From an uncultured Pseudomonadales bacterium (GTDB lineage Bacteria > Pseudomonadota > Gammaproteobacteria > Pseudomonadales > Azotimanducaceae), in the NCBI GenBank assembly GCA_937921865.1, contig CAKZWF010000008.1, positions 83,638 to 147,637 on the forward strand: a stretch of DNA of 64,000 nt. Direction: 5' to 3'. Below the pieces are notes generated by a model. It was not told the DNA's origin and did not search any database. It was given only the letters and a program-made list of their open reading frames with translations. Below, piece by piece: positions 37,471 through 46,962 of this stretch. The position numbers and the translations under genes are program-made. The stretch's first letter is position 1; each line of letters starts with the position of its first letter.

Positions 37471-38607
37471 GTGAATCCGGAAATAGTGCAGCGATTTGCC
37501 GACCTGGCAGGTCTGATTAAAGCGCACAGCGCTGAAGCTGAGAGTGCGGGGAAACTGTCCCGGCCGGTCGTGCAGGCATTGCTTGAGGCCGGTATCGCGC
37601 GGCTTTATCTGCCGGCATCGCTTGGCGGCCTGGAGGCTGATCCGCTGACAGTAGCGGCAGTAACCTCGAGCCTTGCTCACAGTGATACCGCTGCGGCCTG
37701 GTTTGTGATGGTTGCCAATGCTTCCCGGCTGATGGCCCAGTACTGGTCTGCTGATCTGGTCGAAGAGCTCTGGAAGGACGATCCGGATCTCATTATTGCT
37801 GCCAGCGGCAACAAGCCATTTACAGCGACTCCAGTTGCCGGTGGCGTGTTGGTGGATGGTGTGAACAGTTTTGTCAGCGGCTGTCATCATGCCAGCTTGC
37901 TGCTTTCACCCGTACATCTTGATGGCGCCATGGCGATGGCTCTGGTTCCCATGGCCGAGTGCGGCATCGAAGATAACTGGCGCTCCCTGGGTATGCGCGG
38001 CACCGGTAGCAATGACGTTGCTGCCGAAAAGGTTTTTGTCCCGGATACCCATGTGATCCCCATGCAGGATCCGCCCAGCGAGCGAAACCATCACTACCAG
38101 TCTGCGCTTTACCTGTGCCCCAGCCGGATTCTGTTTGCGACCTATGTGCCGGTGACACTGGTGCTGGCGGAGCGGGCGTTGGCAGAATTGTCAGATCTGG
38201 CGGAAGGAAAGACAGCTTATGCAGACGATCGCAAGCTCAAGCATCGTTCGATTGCTCAGATAAAATATGGCAAGGGTCTGGCAACCTATCGCGCCAGCCG
38301 TGAGTATTTTCACAGCGCGCTGGACGATGCCTGGTGCAGAGCGCAGCAGGGAATCAGTGCTAATGCGCAACAGAAAGCCGATCTGTATCTGGCTGGTACA
38401 CATGCAGCCCAGAGCTCAGCTCAGGTAGTGCGTTGGGTGGCAGATGCTGCGGGCACCAGCGTGATCTATTCGGACAATCCGCTGGAGCGGATTTTTCGCG
38501 ATATGGAAACCCTGCGCCATCATGGCTTTGTCAGCGAAAGCCGATATGGCAGCGTCACGCAGGTACTCTGGGATGCAACGCTGGACTATCAGCTGCTGCT
38601 GCGTTGA
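37471..38607 (+). CDS. Acyl-CoA-dehydrogenase-fold flavin monooxygenase
   Basis: About 378 residues with the acyl-CoA dehydrogenase fold: N-terminal helical part (GIARLYLPASLGGLEADP), middle beta domain (DNWRSLGMRGTGSNDVAAEKVFVP) and C-terminal type-2 domain. This pattern is typical of the HsaA/HpaH-like group of reduced-flavin hydroxylases as much as of dehydrogenases. The GTG at 37471 is preferred because of GGAGAGG 8 bp before it; ATG 37414 is an alternative. Substrate unknown. Confidence 0.8.
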   Translation: MNPEIVQRFADLAGLIKAHSAEAESAGKLSRPVVQALLEAGIARLYLPASLGGLEADPLTVAAVTSSLAHSDTAAAWFVMVANASRLMAQYWSADLVEELWKDDPDLIIAASGNKPFTATPVAGGVLVDGVNSFVSGCHHASLLLSPVHLDGAMAMALVPMAECGIEDNWRSLGMRGTGSNDVAAEKVFVPDTHVIPMQDPPSERNHHYQSALYLCPSRILFATYVPVTLVLAERALAELSDLAEGKTAYADDRKLKHRSIAQIKYGKGLATYRASREYFHSALDDAWCRAQQGISANAQQKADLYLAGTHAAQSSAQVVRWVADAAGTSVIYSDNPLERIFRDMETLRHHGFVSESRYGSVTQVLWDATLDYQLLLR

Positions 38608-38632
38608 CAGCTCTGTCAGGCCGTCGTAACCG

Positions 38633-39484
38633 TTAGCCGTCGTAGAACATATTGGGATGTAGACCCAGCAGAGTTCGTTCCCGGTCGCTGCGCGCACGAG
38701 CCAGCGCCTGCGCTGAAATCTGATTAGTTTCACTCGTCGACAGCACCCGCTGGGCAATGTCCCTGCGGCCATAGTGTGCCTGCAGAAAAAACCGGCCGCG
38801 GTCTCCTTGCCGAGTCGGCAGGCGGCGGTGCCAGGCGTCCGACACAAACAGGCAGACGTCACCAGCGCTGGCTGGCAGTGGCACGACTTTGCGACCCTGA
38901 TAGTCGAGTTCGACATCATCATATTGTTCAGGCGGAGGTGGCGATCCTGATTTGTGGCTGCCGGGGATGACGCCGGTGGGACCGGAGTTGAGATCGCAGT
39001 CTTCAACGAAGATATGCGCACCGATTGCAAATACCGGGTAAGGGATCCGGTCGTCCCAGGGAATGGCTGGGTCCCTTGGAATGTGTGGGCCGGCATCAAT
39101 GTGCCAGAAGCCGCCGCCGTGACCGCTTTGGTGTCTGGGGGGATTCCGCCAGCAGGTATTGGCAATCACATGACAGTCTTCGCCAAGCAGCGGCTCGATC
39201 ACCTCAAGAATGGCCGGGTGAGCGATGGCGCGCTGAGCCAGCGCGCTGCGATTGAACATCTGATAGCGAAAGTCCTCGTCTTCAGCCGCCTCGCGCCGGT
39301 CTCCGGCTCGACCATCAGCCGGATAAGAGTCATAAACGCTGTGCAGCTGGCTGCCGAGCGCAGCTACCTCTTGTGCTGTAAATACCCCTTCAAGCAGCGT
39401 ATATCCTTCACTTTCGAGCTGTTTGCTGGCGGCAGGTGCCGGATCTTTCCTGGGTAGCAGATAGCCTCGAACTCTCCGCAACAT
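38633..39484 (-). CDS. Phytanoyl-CoA dioxygenase family oxygenase
   Basis: 283-residue Fe(II)/2-oxoglutarate-dependent oxygenase. The metal triad is visible as H and D in FWHIDAG and a distal H in DAWHRRLPTRQG; the 2-oxoglutarate arginine would be the R in this last segment or shortly after it. GVIPGSHKSG is a family mark. Substrates in the family range from phytanoyl-CoA to halogenated or small metabolites; not predictable here. Convergent with the monooxygenase gene. Confidence 0.85.
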   Translation of the reverse strand: MLRRVRGYLLPRKDPAPAASKQLESEGYTLLEGVFTAQEVAALGSQLHSVYDSYPADGRAGDRREAAEDEDFRYQMFNRSALAQRAIAHPAILEVIEPLLGEDCHVIANTCWRNPPRHQSGHGGGFWHIDAGPHIPRDPAIPWDDRIPYPVFAIGAHIFVEDCDLNSGPTGVIPGSHKSGSPPPPEQYDDVELDYQGRKVVPLPASAGDVCLFVSDAWHRRLPTRQGDRGRFFLQAHYGRRDIAQRVLSTSETNQISAQALARARSDRERTLLGLHPNMFYDG

Positions 39485-39582
39485 GTTCTTGCCCTGATCT
39501 CATGAGTGCTAGGCTAGACTGCCAGCCTGGGGTCAAGCAGCCAAGACCCTGCGCATCGCTGCGATTGGAGGGCGCGACTTAC

Positions 39583-40605
39583 ATGAGATTCATCATTTAC
39601 GGTGCCGGCGGTATCGGTGCAACCATTGGTGCCAGACTGCATCAGGCAGGCTCGGAAGTAATGCTGATTGCCCGTGGAGAACATGGCCGGGTGCTACAGC
39701 AGCGCGGTCTGCGATTTGTGGCGCCGGACGGTGAATTTGAGTTGTCCATACCCTGCGTCAGCCATCCTGACGAGATCGGCTGGCGCGAAGACGACGTGGT
39801 GCTGCTGGCGATGAAGTCACAGCATACGATTACCGCGCTTGCGGATCTGGAGCGGACTGCACCCGCAATGCTGCCGGTCGTCTGCGCGCAGAACGGGGTG
39901 GCAAACGAACGTATGGCGCTGCGACGGCGAAGCCGGGTATACGGCATGGTCGTGAATCTTCCCGCGCTGCATTTGAATCCCGGTGAAGTCGTCACCCATG
40001 CCGCCGGTACCGGCGGCATTCTGGATGTGGGCTGTTATCCAGACGGAACTGATGAGGTTACGCATGCTATTGCCGAGCATATCAGCCGGGCAGGATTCAG
40101 CGTTCGCTCTGAAACAGACGTGATGCGCTGGAAGTACGCAAAACTGCTGATGAATCTGGGTAACGCGCTGCAGGCGGCGGTGACGCCGGAGCAGCTGGAC
40201 CCGCAGCTAGAGCCGGATGCTGGGGCAGCTGAGGTTGGTCGGCGGCTGCGCCGTGAAGGGCTCGCCTGTTTTGCCGCTGCGGATATCGCCTGTGCTAGCC
40301 GGGACGAAGTGATCGAGCGTCATGAGAACACCTATCGCATGGCAGATATCGCCGGCTGGCCTCGGACCGGAGGTTCATCCTGGCAGAGTGTGCAGCGTGG
40401 TACCGGGGATATTGAAACTGACTTTCTCAACGGTGAAATATCACTGCTGGGCGGTCTTTACCGAATAGCCACGCCGGCCAATCGAGTCTGCCAGCAGCTG
40501 GCCGCGCGCATGATCCGTGAGCGTCTGCCGGTTGGCAGTTTCACCGGTGACCAGATTCTCGAGCTGATCGAGCAACACGCCACACATTGGGCTGCGGTGT
40601 TGTGA
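39583..40605 (+). CDS. Ketopantoate-reductase-like protein
   Basis: 340 residues from the ATG at 39583 (GGAGG 12 bp upstream). N-terminal NADP motif IYGAGGIGATIGARL, catalytic lysine region MRWKYAKLLMNLGNALQA. It belongs to the PanE/ApbA superfamily but is longer than housekeeping PanE and lies in an accessory region, so it may reduce another 2-oxo acid. Confidence 0.82.
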   Translation: MRFIIYGAGGIGATIGARLHQAGSEVMLIARGEHGRVLQQRGLRFVAPDGEFELSIPCVSHPDEIGWREDDVVLLAMKSQHTITALADLERTAPAMLPVVCAQNGVANERMALRRRSRVYGMVVNLPALHLNPGEVVTHAAGTGGILDVGCYPDGTDEVTHAIAEHISRAGFSVRSETDVMRWKYAKLLMNLGNALQAAVTPEQLDPQLEPDAGAAEVGRRLRREGLACFAAADIACASRDEVIERHENTYRMADIAGWPRTGGSSWQSVQRGTGDIETDFLNGEISLLGGLYRIATPANRVCQQLAARMIRERLPVGSFTGDQILELIEQHATHWAAVL

Positions 40606-40621
40606 GTCGCTGACCAGATTC

Positions 40622-41881
40622 ATGGCAGGGCCAATGGACAGCGAGCGTTTTTATCTCGGTAGTCGTGTCTGGTATGCCATCTGCTGGAGCTGCATGATCA
40701 CGGTCAATCTGGTGTTCATGGTCCAGGTTGCAGGTCTCGATCCGCTGCAGATGGTGCTGGTAGGCACAGTGCTGGAGCTGTCGGTATTCGTGTTTGAAGT
40801 GCCCACCGGAGTGGTCGCTGACGTGGTCAGCAGAAGGCTGTCGGTGATTATCGGACATGCCATCATGGGCCTGGGCTTCGGCATGATTGTTATCTGGCCC
40901 AGTTTCGAAATGATCCTGTTGTCCCAGGTGATCTGGGGATTCGGCTATACCTTCATCAGTGGTGCCTATGCCGCCTGGCTGACTTCCGAGATCGGCGTCG
41001 ACCGGGCCAACGCCACCTTTCTGCGCGGTTCACAGCTTGGTCATCTGGCCTCGTTTTTTGGCATTGTTGCAGCTGTTGCGCTGGCGCACCTGTCGCTCGC
41101 TGTGCCGATTGCGGTAGGTTCGGCAGGACTGGTGGTGCTGGCCGTGGCTATGGCCGTGTGGATGCGTGAGGATAATTTCTCCCGCGCAGCCGGAGCAGAC
41201 AGAGACAGCTTCGCTGCAATGGCAGAGACTTTTAAATCCGGGGTTGGTGAGATCCGCGGTCGACCGGTGCTGTGGCTGATGTTTGCGATCACGATGGTCT
41301 ATGGCATGTTCAGTGAAGGCATCGACCGCCTGTTCACGCCCTACCTGCTGGAGGATTTTGTGTTTCCGGATCTCGGCCCGCTGCAGCCAGTGACCTGGTG
41401 GGGCATCATTGCCGCGGTGTCGTCGTTGCTGGGTTACGCGTCGACGACGTATGCGCGACGCCGGGTCAAACTGGAAGACGGGGGCACCCTCACCCGGGCG
41501 CTGGCCGGCTGTATGCTGGCGATTTCGTTGCTCGTGCTGTTGCTGGCCAGTATCAGCGGGTTTGTCGCGGTGCTGGTCTGTTACTGGCTGATTGGTGCGC
41601 TGCGCTCAGTCTACGGACCGCTGATGACAGCCTGGCTGAATCGTCTGTTGCCGGAGGCGTCGCGCGCCACTCTGTTTTCGATGTTCGGCCAGGCAGATGC
41701 CCTTGGTCAGACGTTTGGTGGTCCCATCATTGGCGGCCTGGCGAAACTGCTGAGTATCTCGATTGCTCTGGGCGTCTCCGCGCTGTCGCTGTTACCGACG
41801 CTGCCGCTGTTTCGTCGGCTTGCAGTGGATCTCGCTGCCGATAGCGCGGACCGGTTCGATTCTGACACCGGGCCTTCGTGA
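40622..41881 (+). CDS. MFS transporter
   Basis: A 419-residue major facilitator carrier with about 12 membrane helices and the loop 2-3 motif around EVPTGVVADVVSRRLSV. 16 bp after the reductase gene, so probably the same operon. Substrate unknown. Confidence 0.87.
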   Translation: MAGPMDSERFYLGSRVWYAICWSCMITVNLVFMVQVAGLDPLQMVLVGTVLELSVFVFEVPTGVVADVVSRRLSVIIGHAIMGLGFGMIVIWPSFEMILLSQVIWGFGYTFISGAYAAWLTSEIGVDRANATFLRGSQLGHLASFFGIVAAVALAHLSLAVPIAVGSAGLVVLAVAMAVWMREDNFSRAAGADRDSFAAMAETFKSGVGEIRGRPVLWLMFAITMVYGMFSEGIDRLFTPYLLEDFVFPDLGPLQPVTWWGIIAAVSSLLGYASTTYARRRVKLEDGGTLTRALAGCMLAISLLVLLLASISGFVAVLVCYWLIGALRSVYGPLMTAWLNRLLPEASRATLFSMFGQADALGQTFGGPIIGGLAKLLSISIALGVSALSLLPTLPLFRRLAVDLAADSADRFDSDTGPS

Positions 41882-41917
41882 CCCGAAAGGCTGCCAATCA
41901 AACATAGGGAGATAGCG

Positions 41918-42541
41918 ATGACCGATACCTACTGTTTTCTGCATTTGCGCGGAGCAGGCAACAACACTCAGCAACTTGAGCAGGATCTCATTGCTGTGCA
42001 GTCGCGTTGGCGAGAGCAGGGTGTTGAGATCTGGGGAATCTGGCGTGGCCTGTTCGGCGTGGCCAGCAATGAACTGATCGTGGTGGCGAGCGCTGCTGGA
42101 GATAGTCCGCAAGAGGTGTACTCGACAGAACTTGGAGCGTTGAAGTTGATCCGCTGTTCGCTGTTTAAACCTACGCTGCGACCTTCGTCCCGGGCTTCGC
42201 TTGAGAAGCCGGGTATCTACGTGTTTCGTTTTTTTTCGGTGCTGCCGGAGAACCAGGCAGAATTTGTAGAGCTGTCCGGCGACGCCTGGACAAGTTTTGA
42301 AGGTGCTCACGATTATGCTGCCGAGCCGCAGGGGCTGTTCAATGAAGTCAGAGAACCCGGCAACGACCCCGCGCTCGATATGCTTCTGGTCACCTGGTAT
42401 GACAGCCTGCAATCCTGGCAGACTTCAAGATCGCCGGCGGATTCTGCCAGAGCACGCTTTGTCCGCCGTCACCAGTTGACGCAGCGGACCGTCGCGCTGG
42501 CGACCACGTTGCTCCCCGGGGTTTCAGCAGCGACCGATTGA
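41918..42541 (+). CDS. NIPSNAP-like dimeric alpha-beta barrel protein
   Basis: 207 residues. Two ferredoxin-like halves can be seen; the second (PGIYVFRFFSVLPENQAEFVELSGDAWTSFE) has the look of NIPSNAP/EthD-type barrels. No catalytic motif. A weak GGGAG lies before the ATG, 36 bp after the MFS gene. The family call is tentative. Confidence 0.6.
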   Translation: MTDTYCFLHLRGAGNNTQQLEQDLIAVQSRWREQGVEIWGIWRGLFGVASNELIVVASAAGDSPQEVYSTELGALKLIRCSLFKPTLRPSSRASLEKPGIYVFRFFSVLPENQAEFVELSGDAWTSFEGAHDYAAEPQGLFNEVREPGNDPALDMLLVTWYDSLQSWQTSRSPADSARARFVRRHQLTQRTVALATTLLPGVSAATD

Positions 42542-42565
42542 GCGCATTCACCGACTCAACTGCAG

Positions 42566-43978
42566 CTATGGCGTAGAAGACGTTGGCCAGCTTGTGTGAT
42601 GGTCGTCGATTACGAATGGATGGGCATGACGCTGTGACTCATGACGATGTTCGTGGGCGTGTTCGGCCTCGTCACTGACAGTTGTATCGTGGTGATGCTG
42701 ATGATGCTGGTCATGTGTGTGCGGGTGGCTGTGAACGATGGCCTGGTGTTCGTGCACGAGAACTTCGATGTCCTGTTGCGGCCAGAGCCGTGACGCCATC
42801 AGCGTAAACAGCGAGATTGCACCGGCGAGTATGAGCGCGGTTGTCTCCACGCCGAGCCGGGCGCCCAGCTGCCCGGCAATAGGGTAAAAAACCAGCCAGC
42901 CGGCATGGGACAACGCAAACTGCGCTGAAAAGAAAGCAGTTCTGTCGGTGGGTCGTGAAGAACGTGTAACCACTCGTCCAGCCGGAGTCTGCACCAGGGA
43001 CCAGCCGATACCAATCAGGAACCAGATTGAGATAACCCCGATAAAGTCCGGTCCGATGCTGATCAGCGCAACACCGAGTGCCATCAGCCCTCCACCAAAC
43101 AGCATGACCGGACGGTCAGCGAGCTTGTTGAGCAGTCGCGGCAGGCTGAGTGCCGCGATCATCGATCCACCCCCGGATGCAGCCAGCGCAAAAGCGACGT
43201 GCGTTGACGTCAGGCCGAGGGAGTCTTTCATGTAGACGATCGTATTCACGATGATCATAGCGCTGGCTGCGGCGACACCCAGGTAGAGCGCAAAAAGACC
43301 CCGCAGTCGTGGAGTTTTCAAATAGGCCACCGTGCCAAAACTGATTTCCTGCCAGACTGAACCGGCTCGTTGAAATTTCTCGCGCAGGGGGAACGTGGTG
43401 ATAACAATCAGCGCGGCTGAGCAGGCAAAGGCAAAAGAATTTGCGGCAAACAGGCCGCTGTACGTTATAGACAAAAGCGCAATTCCGGCAATCACCGGAC
43501 TCAATAGATTCTCCAGATCGTAGGCAAGTCGTGACAGCGAAAGCGCACGCGTATATGTCGGCTCGTCGGTCAGCAGATCCGGAATGGTTGCGGCGAATAC
43601 CGGCGTGAATCCTGCTGAGAACAGGTTCAGGGTAAATACCAAGGCGTAGATCTGCCAGACCTCGGTGACAAACGGCATCAGCAGAACCAGACCAGCGCGG
43701 ATGATGTCCATTGTGATGAGGAAAGGTTTGCGTGCAAAACGATGGGCCAGACCGCCAACAACGGGTGCGAAGAACACGTAGGCCAGCATCTTGCAGGCCA
43801 GAGCGCTACCAAGAACGGCTGCCGCGTTGCCCCCCACCATGTCGTAGGCCAACAGGGTCAGCGCCACCGTTGACAGGCCAGTGCCCGTCAGCGCGATCAC
43901 CTGAGCAGCAAAGAGTTTGCGGAATTCGCGATGATGCAGAGGATTCTGCGATTCTTGTGTGTGTGCTTCGACGATCAT
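42566..43978 (-). CDS. MFS transporter with histidine-rich tail
   Basis: 470 residues. Residues 1-400 form a 12-helix MFS carrier of the enterobactin-exporter/multidrug-like type (VVGGLAHRFARKPFL in loop 2-3). The last about 65 residues carry some 19 histidines in HxH and HHxHHH patterns mixed with acidic residues, a likely Ni/Zn/Co/Cu-binding cytoplasmic tail. Such tails occur on metal transporters and suggest metal efflux or metal-sensing control. No metal regulator lies nearby. Confidence 0.85.
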   Translation of the reverse strand: MIVEAHTQESQNPLHHREFRKLFAAQVIALTGTGLSTVALTLLAYDMVGGNAAAVLGSALACKMLAYVFFAPVVGGLAHRFARKPFLITMDIIRAGLVLLMPFVTEVWQIYALVFTLNLFSAGFTPVFAATIPDLLTDEPTYTRALSLSRLAYDLENLLSPVIAGIALLSITYSGLFAANSFAFACSAALIVITTFPLREKFQRAGSVWQEISFGTVAYLKTPRLRGLFALYLGVAAASAMIIVNTIVYMKDSLGLTSTHVAFALAASGGGSMIAALSLPRLLNKLADRPVMLFGGGLMALGVALISIGPDFIGVISIWFLIGIGWSLVQTPAGRVVTRSSRPTDRTAFFSAQFALSHAGWLVFYPIAGQLGARLGVETTALILAGAISLFTLMASRLWPQQDIEVLVHEHQAIVHSHPHTHDQHHQHHHDTTVSDEAEHAHEHRHESQRHAHPFVIDDHHTSWPTSSTP

Positions 43979-44063
43979 TGCGCGGCGAACCCTGCTGCCG
44001 GGAACTCACGCAGAAACTAACACATCAATTGCGTGAATCGGACCGGCAGCTATTGGGTCACGG

Positions 44064-45326
44064 TCACTGGCGCCAGGTGGCCATGAGTTGCTTAGGGCCG
44101 CGCAGCGTCATGGTCTGTTTCCAGTCGACGTTGATCGGATCGTCGAGTTCCAGGTCAGGCAGTCGTTGCAACAGTGCAGCGAGCGCTTCCTGAGCCTCGA
44201 TGCGCGCCAGTTGTGCTCCCAGGCACAGGTGTATGCCGCCGCCAAACGACTGAACCTTGCTGCGCTCACGGGTGATGTCCAGACGCTCGGCATCTTTGAA
44301 GATCTCTGGATCCCGGTTACCGGCACCAAGCAGCGTCAATACAGAGCGACCTCTGGGGAGTTTGATGCCGCAGATTTCCTGATCCTCTAACGCCGCCCGG
44401 CCGGTAATCTGAACTGAACTGTCATAGCGGAGAAATTCTTCTACTGCGCCGGGCATCAGATCGGGGTTGGCTTTGAGAAGGTCCAGCTGATCGCGATTGC
44501 GGTACAACGCGATCAGGGCGTTGCCCATCAGATTGACTGTTGTTTCGTGGCCGGCAGCGAACAGCAGACCGATGTTGCAGACAAGCTCGTGTCTACTCAA
44601 CTTGCCGTGCTCGGTTTCGCTGTTGACCAGCGCGGTAATCAGATCATCCTGAGGGGTGTTGCGGCGCTCGTCACATAACGCGGTGAAGTAGTCGGCACTC
44701 TCTTGTGAACTGCTGTTGGCTTCCGCGAGTTCCTCAGGTGTCATTGGCGATGGGTCTATCAGCCGTCCTGAAATTCGTGTGCCGCGAACAAATTCGTCCT
44801 GATCGGCTTTAGGAATTCCGAGCATGTCGCAGATCACGATAACGGGTAGTGGGTGGGTGAAGGCACTGACCAGGTCGGCGCTGCCGCGGGCAATGCAGTC
44901 ATCAATGAGTTCGTGGGCGATGGCGCGGATCCGCTCACGCATTGCTTCGACTCTGCGGGCATCGAAGGCTTTGACTACGAGACTGCGCAGTCGGGTATGG
45001 TCCGGCGGATTTTTCAACAGCATGGTCTCCCGAAGATTACGCAGTGCAGCGTTTTCGTTCATTTCTGCCAACTGTTCTTCGGTGTACATGCTGTCATCTT
45101 CGTGGCCCATCGTGCGGCTGCGCAGCAGCAGCTGGATGTCCTGATAGCGGCTGAGGATCACCAGATTGGCGTCCGGCAGTTCAAGCACAGGGCTGCCTTC
45201 GCGCAGTTGTGCGTAGATCGGATACGGATCGGCAGTCATTTCCGGGGTGAACAGGGACTGCAGGCTGGGTTCAGCCACGATTTTCTCCAGGTCAGTTAGC
45301 CGACGCAGGTCGGCTCGAACCCGCAT
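44064..45326 (-). CDS. Cytochrome P450
   Basis: Soluble bacterial P450 of 420 residues from the ATG at 45326. I-helix AGHETT (258-263), ExxR at E297-R300, and heme-binding FGGGIHLCLG with the ligand C368. It resembles CYP107/CYP109-like bacterial families. No ferredoxin or ferredoxin reductase is next to it, so electrons come from elsewhere. The frame runs upstream to 45449 but overlaps the DUF4124 gene there. Confidence 0.94.
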   Translation of the reverse strand: MRVRADLRRLTDLEKIVAEPSLQSLFTPEMTADPYPIYAQLREGSPVLELPDANLVILSRYQDIQLLLRSRTMGHEDDSMYTEEQLAEMNENAALRNLRETMLLKNPPDHTRLRSLVVKAFDARRVEAMRERIRAIAHELIDDCIARGSADLVSAFTHPLPVIVICDMLGIPKADQDEFVRGTRISGRLIDPSPMTPEELAEANSSSQESADYFTALCDERRNTPQDDLITALVNSETEHGKLSRHELVCNIGLLFAAGHETTVNLMGNALIALYRNRDQLDLLKANPDLMPGAVEEFLRYDSSVQITGRAALEDQEICGIKLPRGRSVLTLLGAGNRDPEIFKDAERLDITRERSKVQSFGGGIHLCLGAQLARIEAQEALAALLQRLPDLELDDPINVDWKQTMTLRGPKQLMATWRQ

Positions 45327-45354
45327 TGTAGCCCAGCGCGAGCGTATGGAAGCT

Positions 45355-45795
45355 TCAACAGTTGGCTTTTTTCTGAATCTGCAGGCGCTCGATTTCGGCG
45401 TCGAACTTTCGCGCATCTGCTGCGCTGTAGCCCTGGCGTTTGCGGTCACGCAGCGCTGTCAGCTGATTTTTTGCCTGGGTGCAGAGCTGCTCGGCCCGGC
45501 TCGCTCGCTGCGCCTGCTGGCTGCGTGCTCTGGCTTTCGCCTTACTGGCGGTCAGGCGGGTGCGCTGAAGACTTTTTTCCAGACTCGCAAGCGCTGCAAT
45601 CTCTGCACTCGAGAGCGGCGGGATTGATACCAGATTGTGTGGCTGCGGTTGGTAGTGCTGCTGCTCGTTCTGGGGCGGGCAGATGAACTGTGAATACAGA
45701 ACTGGTTCACCGTCGCGTTCACAGCGATAGATTGCTGCTGCGACAGGCGCAGTGCAGATCATCGAGAACAGGAGAAGGAGGTAGGGAGTCGGCAT
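45355..45795 (-). CDS. DUF4124 domain exported protein
   Basis: 146 residues. Signal peptide (1-20) ending AAA, then the DUF4124 pattern IYRCERDGEPVLYSQFICP and a charged helical C-terminal half (70-140) with a terminal cysteine. Probably periplasmic; function unknown. Its ribosome-binding site and start codon lie in a strong hairpin (45794-45826). 28 bp upstream of the P450 start. Confidence 0.85.
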   Translation of the reverse strand: MPTPYLLLLFSMICTAPVAAAIYRCERDGEPVLYSQFICPPQNEQQHYQPQPHNLVSIPPLSSAEIAALASLEKSLQRTRLTASKAKARARSQQAQRASRAEQLCTQAKNQLTALRDRKRQGYSAADARKFDAEIERLQIQKKANC

Positions 45796-45826
45796 GCTGA
45801 GTTGCTCCTTGGGAGAAACTCAGCAT
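45794..45826 (-). promoter_or_regulatory. Hairpin hiding the DUF4124 start site
   Basis: On the minus strand ATGCTGAGTT pairs perfectly with AACTCAGCAT over a 13-base loop; inside the loop CTCC can pair with GGAG of the ribosome-binding site AAGGAG. Two bases of the start codon are in the 3' arm. As drawn, both the Shine-Dalgarno and the AUG would be closed until the stem opens. Confidence 0.6.
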
Positions 45827-45892
45827 CTGACAGGGATGCGGCTGCTTACAGTGGTCTTTTTGTTGCGCGGCTGTGCGACGATCAAGCGATCG

Positions 45893-46846
45893 TCATTGCG
45901 ATGCCAGCCACTCGTCGTCAGAGCCTTCACTGATGTCGTCGAACATGAATGTGGACAGGTAACGTTCACCGGTGTCTGGCAGCATGACCAGCATGACGCT
46001 GCCTTTGGGGGCCGTTTCTGCGACTTGCAGGGCGGCAGCGAGGGTTGCCCCGGCTGATATACCAACGAAAATACCTTCGTTGCGGGCAAGTGCCAGCGCG
46101 GTATCTTTGGACACGTCCTGGTTAACAGGGACAAATTCGTCCGCGACTTCGGCATTCAATACCGCAGGAATAAAGTCCGGCGTCCAGCCCTGAATCATAT
46201 GAGCGTTCCAGTCTTTCCCGGCCAGCATGGACGCCTGCTCCGGTTCTGCGCAGATGATCTTCAAATCCGGGCGAGCCGCTTTGAGAACTTCTCCGGCACC
46301 GGTCATCGTGCCGCCGGTACCCCATCCGGTCACCCAGTAGTCGAGACGATCACCGGCGAAATCCAGCAGAATCTCAGGACCGGTGGTGCTGCGGTGGTAG
46401 GCCGGATTAGCCGGGTTCTCGAATTGTCGGGCTAAGAACCAACCATGCTGTTCAGCCAGTTCTGCGGCGCGTTTCACCATGCCGCTGCCTTTGGCTTCTT
46501 TCGGAGTCAGTATTACTTTGGCCCCCAGGGCCCGCATGATCTTGCGTCGTTCGATGGAAAAGGTTTCCACCATGGTGGCGACAAAGGGATGACCGGTTGC
46601 GGCGCAGACCATCGCCAGCGCGATGCCCGTGTTGCCCGAAGTTGCCTCGATCACCGTCTGACCAGGCTTCAGCGCGCCACTGTCAGTGGCGTCTTTGATG
46701 ATCGCGTAGGCCAATCGGTCTTTCACAGAAGCCAGCGGGTTAAAGGACTCAACCTTGACATAAATGTTGACGTGTTCGGGGCCGGTTCTGTTGAGCCGAA
46801 CAATTGGCGTCCTGCCTATGGTTTCGAGAATGCTGTCGTAGATCAC
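45893..46846 (-). CDS. cysK: Cysteine synthase A
   Basis: O-acetylserine sulfhydrylase, PLP-dependent; 317 residues. PLP lysine K42 in NPLASVKDR, asparagine loop TSGNTGIALA, and phosphate-binding GTGGTMTGAG are intact. The next minus-strand gene is DUF4124, about 100 bp away. Confidence 0.97.
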   Translation of the reverse strand: MIYDSILETIGRTPIVRLNRTGPEHVNIYVKVESFNPLASVKDRLAYAIIKDATDSGALKPGQTVIEATSGNTGIALAMVCAATGHPFVATMVETFSIERRKIMRALGAKVILTPKEAKGSGMVKRAAELAEQHGWFLARQFENPANPAYHRSTTGPEILLDFAGDRLDYWVTGWGTGGTMTGAGEVLKAARPDLKIICAEPEQASMLAGKDWNAHMIQGWTPDFIPAVLNAEVADEFVPVNQDVSKDTALALARNEGIFVGISAGATLAAALQVAETAPKGSVMLVMLPDTGERYLSTFMFDDISEGSDDEWLASQ

Positions 46847-46962
46847 GTTTTTTCCCCAGTTTGGCGGCCTGATGGCAGTGACGATACCGCAATTGGGTCA
46901 GGCAGAGAAAGCGACAGATTTGTGAAGTTGGTCTTATAACGGTCGCGGGTGGCAACGAATAA

